DNA of 41,110 nucleotides from JARKQH01 sp964631605. Its GTDB lineage: Bacteria > Verrucomicrobiota > Verrucomicrobiia > Limisphaerales > UBA8199. The translations under genes were made by a program, and so were the position numbers. How positions within the stretch are numbered: position 1 is the first letter of the stretch; every line of letters starts with the position of its first letter. The notes beneath the pieces are model-generated. The model was given only the letters and a program-made list of their open reading frames with translations. It was not told the DNA's origin and did not search any database. Location: the NCBI GenBank assembly GCA_964631605.1, contig CAZVYG010000043.1, positions 1 to 41,110 of the forward strand, in the 5' to 3' direction. Positions 33,462 to 40,172 of this stretch are shown one piece after another.

Positions 33462-34766
33462 TTGAACGACTCTGCGCCAACCAACGGGCGGCTGCTGGCC
33501 TGGCAGCGCCGCATTTTCGCCCTCTTGTGGGGAGCTTACGCCTCGTACTACCTCGCCCGGGTCAATTTTGCCGTGGCCCAGCCTGAGATTCTCCGGGACT
33601 TTCCCGACTGGACCAGCGCGCAGATTGGCAGCATCCCCTCGACTTACGCCCTGGCCTATGCGGTGGGCCAAATGGTGAACGGCACGCTGGGCCAGCGGTT
33701 TGGGACCCGGCGGATGATGACCCTGGCGCTGCTGATCGCTTCGGTGAGCAACCTGTCGTTTGCGTTCGCCGAATCCTTTGCGGCCATGCAGGTGTTGTGG
33801 GCGCTTAACGGCTGGGGCCAATCGGCTGGGTGGGCGCTGATGGTCCACACCCTTTCGGAGTGGAATACCGCCAGCCGGCGCGGGACGCTGATCGGCCGTC
33901 TCTCGACCAGTTACCAGGTGGGCCATGTCCTCTCGTGGCTGCTGGCCGGGGCGCTGTGCGACAGTATTGGCTGGCGCGCGGCGTTCCTGGTGCCCGGACT
34001 GTTCCTGGTCCCAGTCGCGCTGATTTTCTTCTGGCTGCTGCGCGACTCGCCGGTCGAGGTCGGTTTTTCCCCTGTTCGAGACGACACGCTCACGGCCCGA
34101 GCGGTGACGGAAGGCGGCGAGGCATCCGGCGCAACGGCGGCCGGGAGTCCTTCGACGTGGCAGCTCCTGGGCATCACCTTGCGCAGCCGGGTGCTTTGGA
34201 TTCTGACGCTCAGCTTTTTCGTAATGAACACGGTGCGCTACAGCTTCATGAACTGGAGCGTGCAATACATGGCGGAGTTTCACGGGCGAAGCATCAAGAA
34301 CAGTGTTCTGACGGCTGTGATGATACCGCTGGTGGGGGCGTTGGGGGCCATCGTGGCGGGCTGGGCTTCGGATGCGGTGTTTGGGAGGCGCCGGGCGCCG
34401 GTGTGCGTGATCATGCTGCTCGGGGTGGCGGCGACCTGCAGTGCGATGGCTTTCGTGCCACGGGGCAATTGGGTGGCGGCCACGCTGTTGCTGGCGGTGG
34501 CGGGCTTCATGATTTATGGGCCCGACGTGCTCATCTCCGGCGCGGCAACCGTGGATTTGAGCCATCCCAAAGCCGCCTCGATCGCGACGGGCTTCACCAT
34601 GTGCGTGGGCGCGCTTGGCGCGATCTTTTCGGGCGCCGGCATCGGGTACCTAAAGGATCTCGGGCAGGGCAACTGGTCGCTGGTGTTCCTGGTGCTGGGG
34701 GGGATATCGCTGCTGCCGGCGCTGGTGCTGGCTTCGCTCTGGAACGCCCGGCCGAGGACGAGTTAA
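33462..34766 (+). CDS. MFS permease, organophosphate:phosphate antiporter-like (GlpT/UhpT type)
   Basis: This is a 12-helix MFS permease resembling the OPA family that exchanges sugar phosphates or glycerol-3-phosphate for phosphate. The open frame extends to 33399, but the TTG at 33462 gives a family-like start (NDSAPTNGRLLAWQRRIFAL) of 434 residues; no ATG precedes the first helix, so the start is uncertain. YASYYLARVNFAVAQPEIL in helix 1 is typical of the family, as are GQMVNGTLGQRFGTRRMM between helices 2 and 3 and GWGQSAGWALMVHTLSEWN near helix 4. A long cytoplasmic loop separates helices 6 and 7 (about 200-235). It diverges from the large RCC1 protein. Substrate unproven. Confidence 0.85.
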   Translation: MNDSAPTNGRLLAWQRRIFALLWGAYASYYLARVNFAVAQPEILRDFPDWTSAQIGSIPSTYALAYAVGQMVNGTLGQRFGTRRMMTLALLIASVSNLSFAFAESFAAMQVLWALNGWGQSAGWALMVHTLSEWNTASRRGTLIGRLSTSYQVGHVLSWLLAGALCDSIGWRAAFLVPGLFLVPVALIFFWLLRDSPVEVGFSPVRDDTLTARAVTEGGEASGATAAGSPSTWQLLGITLRSRVLWILTLSFFVMNTVRYSFMNWSVQYMAEFHGRSIKNSVLTAVMIPLVGALGAIVAGWASDAVFGRRRAPVCVIMLLGVAATCSAMAFVPRGNWVAATLLLAVAGFMIYGPDVLISGAATVDLSHPKAASIATGFTMCVGALGAIFSGAGIGYLKDLGQGNWSLVFLVLGGISLLPALVLASLWNARPRTS

Positions 34767-34989
34767 GGTCCGGCTTGGAGGAGGTCCCCCCTTCGATTGT
34801 TCATCCCCTAAAACATGGGGTTGTGAGGGAATGCGGCCGGGCATAGGGTGGTTTCCAGAATGCCTTGCCATACACATCCACCCGACGAGCCGGCGCAGCG
34901 AAGCCGCCAGTGGCCGGGACGGCAGGTTTGACCCAGTCCGATTAAGGTTGCGCTTGCTCTGCCGGCGGATGAATGCGAGTTTTTCACCC
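34767..34989. other. Intergenic region before the alcohol dehydrogenase
   Basis: These 223 bp hold no gene. The alcohol dehydrogenase frame is open through part of it, but the residues do not fit the family. No strong promoter pair or terminator hairpin was found. Confidence 0.35.
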
Positions 34990-36000
34990 ATGAAAATTCG
35001 TGCGTATGCGGTGGCCGCCAAAGGAGAAATCTTGAAGCCGTTCGAGTATGAAGCGGGGCCTCTGGCGGAGGAAGAAGTGGAAATCCAGGTGAGCCATTGC
35101 GGGATTTGCCATTCGGACCTTTCGATGATTGACAACGAGTGGGGGCAGACCACCTACCCTTTTGTGGCGGGCCATGAAGCGGTGGGGACAGTCGTCGCCG
35201 CCGGTTCGCGGGCCAAACGGGTGAAGGTGGGCGACCGGGTTGGGCTGGGTTGGATGGCGGGCTCGTGCATGGCCTGCCCGCAGTGTCTTGCGGGCGATTA
35301 CAACCTGTGCGCGAGGGCGGACCAGACGATCGTGGGCCGGCACGGCGGCTTTGCCGAACGGGTTCGCTGCCACTGGCTGTGGGCGGCGCCCCTGCCGGAA
35401 AAGGTGGATGCGGCCAAAGCAGGGCCGCTGTTCTGTGGCGGGATCACGGTCTTCACGCCGATCGTGGAGTTTGGCATCCAGCCCACGAACCGTGTGGGAG
35501 TGGTGGGCATTGGCGGCCTGGGCCACCTGGCCGTGCAGTTTCTGAACAAGTGGGGCTGCGAGGTTTATGCGTTCACCTCGAGCGATTCAAAGCGGGATCA
35601 AATCCTCGGGATGGGCGCCCATCACGTCGTCAACTCGAAAGATGCCCGCCAAATGTCGAAGCTGGCGGCGGCCCTGGATTTTGTCCTGGTGACCGTGAAC
35701 GTGCCGCTGGATTGGGCCGCGATCATCAACTGCATCGCGCCCAAAGGCCGCCTGCATTTCGTGGGGGCGGTGCTTGAAGCGGTGCCGGTTCAAGCCTTCT
35801 CGCTGCTCACCCATCAGCGGTCCATCTCCGGTTCGCCGGTGGGCAATCCTCGGAACGTGGATCACATGCTCGAATTTTGCGCGCGCCATGGCATTGCGCC
35901 GCAGGTGGAATTTTTCCCCATGTCGAAAGTCAATGAGGCGCTGGACCATCTCCGCGCGGGCAAGGCGCGCTATCGGATTGTCTTGAAAGCCGATTTTTGA
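34990..36000 (+). CDS. Zinc-dependent alcohol dehydrogenase (YahK/cinnamyl type)
   Basis: This is a medium-chain alcohol dehydrogenase, most like the NADPH-dependent aldehyde reductase (YahK/AdhC/cinnamyl) group. The ATG at 34990 gives 336 residues beginning MKIRAYAVAAKGEI. Catalytic zinc ligands lie in CGICHSDLSM and GHEAVGTVVAAG. The structural zinc site C-x2-C-x2-C-x7-C is intact in CMACPQCLAGDYNLC. The nucleotide-binding fold shows VGVVGIGGLGHLAVQFLNKW. It would reduce aldehydes or oxidise alcohols in the cytoplasm; the natural substrate cannot be deduced. It follows the MFS permease in the same direction. Confidence 0.92.
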   Translation: MKIRAYAVAAKGEILKPFEYEAGPLAEEEVEIQVSHCGICHSDLSMIDNEWGQTTYPFVAGHEAVGTVVAAGSRAKRVKVGDRVGLGWMAGSCMACPQCLAGDYNLCARADQTIVGRHGGFAERVRCHWLWAAPLPEKVDAAKAGPLFCGGITVFTPIVEFGIQPTNRVGVVGIGGLGHLAVQFLNKWGCEVYAFTSSDSKRDQILGMGAHHVVNSKDARQMSKLAAALDFVLVTVNVPLDWAAIINCIAPKGRLHFVGAVLEAVPVQAFSLLTHQRSISGSPVGNPRNVDHMLEFCARHGIAPQVEFFPMSKVNEALDHLRAGKARYRIVLKADF

Positions 36001-36019
36001 GCCCAAGCCGCCTGGGCCT

Positions 36020-36154
36020 ATGACTCCGCGGGTTTACTGCCTCCTGGCGGGCGCTTTTGCGGCGTGCCAGGCGCTGGCGGTCACGCCGACCTTCAGCGAA
36101 CTGGAGTCCTCGCGCGCGTGGTGGAACAGGGTGTTTGCGCCGGACGGCGTTTGA
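36020..36154 (+). CDS. Possible short exported peptide or gene remnant (44 codons)
   Basis: An ATG 19 bp after the alcohol dehydrogenase stop opens a 44-codon frame ending in TGA. The translation begins MTPRVYCLLAGAFAACQALA, a plausible signal peptide with an alanine-type cleavage site, followed by about 24 residues (including LESSRAWWNRVFAPDG) rich in aromatic and acidic residues. It looks like the start of an exported protein cut short, either a genuine tiny peptide or a decayed gene. No family is recognised. Confidence 0.35.
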   Translation: MTPRVYCLLAGAFAACQALAVTPTFSELESSRAWWNRVFAPDGV

Positions 36155-36337
36155 CGCGAAGCGCTTCGGGAGCGTTTATTGGTGTTTTTCTTGAATCGCC
36201 CTGAGTTGGGCGACCGTCAGTTTGTCATGGGGGCGCCCACCAGGACAAACTCGACACCTGCCACGACCAACCGCTGTAACAGATCGCTAAGTTGGTTCAT
36301 GGGGTGGGTGAACGGCCTGCCGCAGCGGGGCGGGCGG
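36155..36337. other. Spacer between the short frame and recF
   Basis: This 183-bp stretch lies downstream of both the plus-strand short frame and the minus-strand recF. No gene, repeat or clear intrinsic terminator is visible. Confidence 0.3.
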
Positions 36338-37414
36338 CTACCCCCGTTCGAGCGCCCCGGCCTTGACCGTCCATCGTTGCACCTGCCCGGCGAGCTCGCG
36401 CGGCCAGTTTTCTTCTGTGGCGGTCATGAACACCTGGCCGCGCGCCTGTTGCGCCCGCTCCAGCAGCGGCAACAGGCCCGCCCGCCGTTTGGCGTCCAAC
36501 TCGCCCATGACATCGTCAATGAGCAGGACCGGGGGCGAGCCATGAATGCCGGTGAGGTACTCCGCCTGGGCCATTTTCAACGCGATGGCCAGCGTCCGCT
36601 TCTGGCCCTCGCTGCCGAACTGGGCGGCGGACCGGTCTTTGAGCAGGAGTTGCACCTCGTCCCGGTGCGGCCCGATCAGCGTCATCCGGTAGGTCCGCTC
36701 CCGCGCCGCGCTTTGGGCCAGTTCCACGGCGAAATCCTGTTTCACGCTGGGGACATATTCGAGCCGCATCTCTTCCGCGTCGTTGGAGATGCGCCGGTAG
36801 GCCAGGCGCGCCAGCGGGGAGAGTTTGGGCACCAGGTCCCGCCGCAGCCGGATGATCTCCTGGCCGGCGCTGACCAGCTCGCGGGAGAAACTTTCAAGGG
36901 CTCGAGCGTCGGCGCCGGGGTGCTTGAGCAGAACGTTGCGCGAGCGCAGCGCCCGCGCGTAGCGCTGAAGCAGGGGCAAATATCCCGGGTAAGTCTGGGT
37001 CAAAAGGAGGTCGAGGAAACGCCGGCGCCCCCGGCCGGGCCCTTTAATCAGCAGCAGGTCTTCGGTGCAGAAAACAACGGTGCGCAACACGCCGAGGTAA
37101 TCGGTCAGTTTCCGCACCGGCCGCCCGTCCAGGCTCAGACTCCGTTCCCGGGCAGACCAATACATCCGGGTCTCGTGCTCGCCCTGGCCGACGATGCGGC
37201 TGCCGATGAAATAGCCTTTCTGGCCGTGACGCACCATCTGGGCGCTGCCGACGCCCCGGAACGAGCGCAAGGTGGCGATGAGATAGATGGCTTCGAGTAG
37301 ATTGGTTTTGCCCTGGGCATTGTCGCCGAGCAGCAAATGGAAGCCGGGCGCAAAATCCAAGTCCAGCCGCGGGTAATTGCGGAAGTCGCGAATACGCAGG
37401 TGCGCCAGATGCAT
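36338..37414 (-). CDS. recF: DNA replication/repair protein RecF
   Basis: RecF is an SMC-like ATPase that helps load RecA at gapped or stalled replication forks through RecOR. The ATG at 37414 gives 358 residues starting MHLAHLRIRDFRNYPRLDLD; a GTG at 37432 would add six. The Walker A motif is GDNAQGKTN near 30-38, the ABC signature is SEGQKRTLAIAL near 265-276, and Walker B is PVLLIDDVMGELD near 296-308. Length and motif order match the family. In many bacteria recF follows dnaA-dnaN; here it is alone behind a solute-binding protein gene, so it has been separated from that cluster. Confidence 0.96.
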   Translation of the reverse strand: MHLAHLRIRDFRNYPRLDLDFAPGFHLLLGDNAQGKTNLLEAIYLIATLRSFRGVGSAQMVRHGQKGYFIGSRIVGQGEHETRMYWSARERSLSLDGRPVRKLTDYLGVLRTVVFCTEDLLLIKGPGRGRRRFLDLLLTQTYPGYLPLLQRYARALRSRNVLLKHPGADARALESFSRELVSAGQEIIRLRRDLVPKLSPLARLAYRRISNDAEEMRLEYVPSVKQDFAVELAQSAARERTYRMTLIGPHRDEVQLLLKDRSAAQFGSEGQKRTLAIALKMAQAEYLTGIHGSPPVLLIDDVMGELDAKRRAGLLPLLERAQQARGQVFMTATEENWPRELAGQVQRWTVKAGALERG

Positions 37415-37555
37415 TGACTCTTCATTTGCCACAAAAGCGGGTTTGCCGAAACAAAAACCGTGTCCGGGTCGCCCGCTGTCGGGCGCGGCTCCGAACGCCC
37501 GCGGGCCGGCGTTGGGCTCCTGGGCCGAAGCAGTGTCCAGAATGCCAAGCCGGGC

Positions 37556-38851
37556 CTACTCCCGCAGGTAGCCCGTTTGGGTGAGGATTTCGCGCCAGCG
37601 GGCGGCGGTGCGGTCGAGGGCGGCTTTGGGGGTGGTTTGGCCGCGGATGGCTTTGAGGATTTCGTTGTCGAGATAGTCGGAGAGTTCCTGCGAGGGAGGG
37701 ATGCGGAAGCGGGCCTGGTTGCCGGCCAGGCCCTGGAGCAACTGGGAATGATAAAAGATGCGCTGTTTGCATTCCGGATCCGCGTAAGTCGAGAGCCGGG
37801 GCGAGCCGCGGCCGTAGTCGAGCAGCAGGCGTTTGGTGGTGGCTGGGCTGACGAGGAATTCAATCCATTGCCGGGCGGCATCGAGGTCGCGACAGGCGGG
37901 GTTGATGCTCAGGCCCCAGGAGCTGAGTTGGGGGCGTCCGCCGGGGATGACGGCCGCGCCGATTTTGCCGGCCACCTTGCATCGGTTGGTGTCGGACAGC
38001 AGCGGCCAAATCAGGCTGGGCCAGCCCATCAACATCGCCCCCCGGCCCTGAACAAATGAGAGGTTGGCATCCACGCTGGCCTCTTCGGACCGTGGGGGGG
38101 CGTATTTGTACATTTCCACCAGGATCGAGAGGCTTTCGACGCCAATGTCGGAATTCAGCTCCGGCCGCCAGTGTTCGTCCACCAGCCGGCCCCCCATGCC
38201 GTAGAGGATGCCGGACCAGATGGTGAAACATTGCTCGCGGCCCATGACCAGGTTGCCATAGATCGCCTCGGAGTTGAGGAACCGCGCGATTTCGAGATAC
38301 TCCTGCCAGGTTTGAGGCGGCGCCAGGGGCCGACCGGTGCGCTGCTGGAACTCGGCCGACCGTTCGGTGAAAACATCGGTCCGGTAGAGGAGGGTGATCA
38401 CATCGCAGGCCATCGGCAGCCCATAAACCTGGTCGCCCCATTGTCCGCAGTTGCTGCGCACGGTCGGGATGAAATCCTCGAGATGCGCGATCAACCCCGG
38501 CGCCACGTCGGTCAGCGGGCGCAAGTGCGGGAAGATTTCCCCCTCCCACTGGTAGGCGATCTGGAGAACATCGTAGTTGCCCGCACCGGTGAGCAGGTCG
38601 GTGAGCTGCTTTTCGCGCAGGCTGAGGAGCGAGGCTTCGACCACGGTCACCTGGATGCCAGTCTGGCGCTCGAACTCGCCGGCGAGCACACGGGCGGCGT
38701 CGCCGTAACCGCCGGTGCCGTGAATCGAGGTGATGTAACGCGGGGGAGCGGGCGCCTCGGGTCCGCAGCCCGCGGCCCCAAAGCCCAGTGCAACCAGCGC
38801 CGTGGCCACCAACCACCGGCGCCTGTCCCAGACCGCCTGCTGCCTGCTCAT
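37556..38851 (-). CDS. ABC-type sugar solute-binding lipoprotein (family 1)
   Basis: This is a 431-residue extracellular solute-binding protein of family 1, usually the receptor of carbohydrate ABC importers. The signal peptide has a lipobox FGAAGC (C29). The family pattern is clear: VLAGEFERQTGIQVTVVEAS near the mature N-terminus, LLTGAGNYDVLQIAYQWEGE, VYGLPMACDVITLLYRTDVF and PPQTWQEYLEIARFLNS. Its ATG overlaps the stop of the response regulator gene (ATGA), so the two are translationally coupled, and recF follows 141 bp later. No permease or ATPase is present. The unusual coupling suggests a role in signalling as well as, or instead of, uptake. Confidence 0.92.
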   Translation of the reverse strand: MSRQQAVWDRRRWLVATALVALGFGAAGCGPEAPAPPRYITSIHGTGGYGDAARVLAGEFERQTGIQVTVVEASLLSLREKQLTDLLTGAGNYDVLQIAYQWEGEIFPHLRPLTDVAPGLIAHLEDFIPTVRSNCGQWGDQVYGLPMACDVITLLYRTDVFTERSAEFQQRTGRPLAPPQTWQEYLEIARFLNSEAIYGNLVMGREQCFTIWSGILYGMGGRLVDEHWRPELNSDIGVESLSILVEMYKYAPPRSEEASVDANLSFVQGRGAMLMGWPSLIWPLLSDTNRCKVAGKIGAAVIPGGRPQLSSWGLSINPACRDLDAARQWIEFLVSPATTKRLLLDYGRGSPRLSTYADPECKQRIFYHSQLLQGLAGNQARFRIPPSQELSDYLDNEILKAIRGQTTPKAALDRTAARWREILTQTGYLRE

Positions 38852-39516
38852 GACGTGGACAGAATGCCCTCGGCAACCGCCTTGGCCACCGCCCCGCCGC
38901 GGGTGTGGACCTGCAGCTTGCCGTAAATGCTGCGCAAGTGGTTATCCACCGTGTGGTAACTCAGGTTGAGGCGGGCGGCGATCTCTTTTTTGATCAAGCC
39001 CTGGACCATCAACTCGAGCACCTCGCGCTCGCGCGCCGAGAGACCGTACTCCTGCTTGTGAGGAGCGGCTCGCGAAGCGAACATGTTCAACACCATCCGG
39101 GCCACGCGCGGATTGATGGGCGAGCCACCGTCCAAAACCTCCCGCACCGCCGAGGCAATGGCCTCTTCGTCGGTATTCTTGAGCAGGTAACCCGACGCGC
39201 CGGCGCAGATGGCGTTGAAGACCTTTTCCTGATCATCAAAGACGGTCAAAATAATGATGTGCGTCGTTGGTGCGAGGCTCTTCAAGAGCGGGATGCCGTC
39301 AATGCCGTTCATCCCGGGCAGGCCAATATCCAGCAGGATCACATCCGGCGGCGGGGTGGTTCTGAGGGCGGCGAGGGCTTCCTCGCACGTGGCGAACGCG
39401 CAGGGACAAGCGAGCTTCGCCGAGCGATTCAGCACCCGCGCAAGCACCCGCCGCGAATCCGCGTGGTCCTCGATGAGCCACACGACAGGCTTTGAAGTTG
39501 CCGCCGCCGTCTTCAT
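38848..39516 (-). CDS. NarL/FixJ-type two-component response regulator
   Basis: This is a 222-residue response regulator with a receiver domain and a LuxR-type DNA-binding domain. The receiver (about 10-130) has the acidic pair E16-D17, phospho-acceptor D63 in VILLDIGLPGMNGIDG, T91 in IIILTVF and K113 in SGYLLKN. The output domain (about 155-215) shows LSAREREVLELMVQGLIKKE then IAARLNLSYHTVDNHLRSIY. No histidine kinase is adjacent. It overlaps the start of a sugar-type solute-binding lipoprotein by ATGA and is the first gene of that unit. Confidence 0.95.
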   Translation of the reverse strand: MKTAAATSKPVVWLIEDHADSRRVLARVLNRSAKLACPCAFATCEEALAALRTTPPPDVILLDIGLPGMNGIDGIPLLKSLAPTTHIIILTVFDDQEKVFNAICAGASGYLLKNTDEEAIASAVREVLDGGSPINPRVARMVLNMFASRAAPHKQEYGLSAREREVLELMVQGLIKKEIAARLNLSYHTVDNHLRSIYGKLQVHTRGGAVAKAVAEGILSTS

Positions 39517-39523
39517 TTAAGAA

Positions 39524-39552
39524 AGTATCTGGTCTCCGCGCCCGTTAAGCAA
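39524..39552 (-). promoter_or_regulatory. Candidate promoter for the response regulator operon
   Basis: On the minus strand TTGCTT (39552-39547) and GATACT (39529-39524) are 17 bp apart. The -10 box ends only 7 bp before the ATG at 39516, so transcription would begin at or next to the start codon; no Shine-Dalgarno sequence is seen. This suggests a leaderless message, or that the true promoter lies further upstream. Confidence 0.35.
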
Positions 39553-39651
39553 GCCCGGCCGGACACTGAAACGCTGAAATGGACCGCCCGGCCTCGCCTC
39601 TTTCCACCTTCCCCCTCCCCAGCATGCGAGATGAATACCAGCCCCGGGCCG

Positions 39652-39752
39652 AAAGCGCCAGAGGGCTGGCGCAGTCCAAGACGCTGGCGCGTGGGCCGGG
39701 GGCGCTTGATGGTCGCGAAGCGTCGTGGAGTGCGGCAGTCCCCTGCCGCTTT
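39652..39752. repeat. Nested palindromic (REP-like) element, about 100 bp
   Basis: Each end of the element is itself a perfect hairpin: GCGCCAG-AGGG-CTGGCGC at 39655-39672 and GCGGCAG-TCCC-CTGCCGC at 39732-39749. In addition, the left arm (39652-39689) and the right arm (39714-39752) are imperfect reverse complements over nearly 40 bp. The differences inside the stems are paired C/G swaps that keep base pairing, which points to selection or drift under structural constraint. The right hairpin is followed by TTTT (39750-39753) and could act as a plus-strand terminator. The layout resembles paired REP/BIME units. Confidence 0.8.
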
Positions 39753-39779
39753 TCCCCGGCGGCGGGTGGAAAAGGGGCT
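39747..39779. repeat. Additional small inverted repeat beside the palindromic element
   Basis: A CTTTTCC / GGAAAAG stem with a GC-rich loop follows the right hairpin of the preceding element and partly overlaps its T-run. It may be part of the same repetitive unit. It is modest and could be chance. Confidence 0.35.
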
Positions 39780-39797
39780 GAGCGGTTGGGACGTCCA

Positions 39798-39861
39798 GGA
39801 CAACGGGACTACAGGACTACGGGACTACGGGACTATAGGACCATCGGACCATCGGACCATC
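39798..39861. repeat. Tandem octanucleotide repeat, eight units
   Basis: Eight consecutive 8-bp units follow the consensus GGACYAYV: GGACAACG, GGACTACA, GGACTACG (twice), GGACTATA and GGACCATC (three times). The unit type drifts from GGACTACG at the left to GGACCATC at the right, as expected for stepwise slippage. It lies in noncoding DNA about 280 bp from the response regulator start. An eight-base period does not keep a reading frame, in line with a noncoding location. Confidence 0.9.
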
Positions 39862-40172
39862 GGGCTGGTGAAAGGGGAACGGGGGAGGCCACGGCAGGTT
39901 ATTCCTACCCGGGAACGACACGTTGCGGACACCGCTCCGCTGTGTGAGAGTTGCTTCCCCTCTTTTGCTTTTTCCGGCCTGTAATTTGGGTTCGATGGGT
40001 AATCATATGGATACTGGTCGGGGGGGACTATTACTGGAATGGTCAGCATGCACCCACTGCGTCGCGAGCCTGATCAGCGAAGCATTGATACCGGGAGGGA
40101 GTAGTGCCCTACTGCCCTCTCGCGGAGACCGAGCGGGACGATTTCCCTTGATAGAGCTGCGCCTAGAGCCGG

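Larger units (their letters stand above)
39517..40172. other. 656-bp repeat-rich intergenic region
   Basis: Between the response regulator and the next minus-strand gene lie the nested palindrome and the octamer array described separately. The remaining part, about 39865-40172, has a lower GC content than its surroundings and no supported gene; the open frames crossing it show no family character. It may contain gene remnants that are no longer recognisable. Confidence 0.5.
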
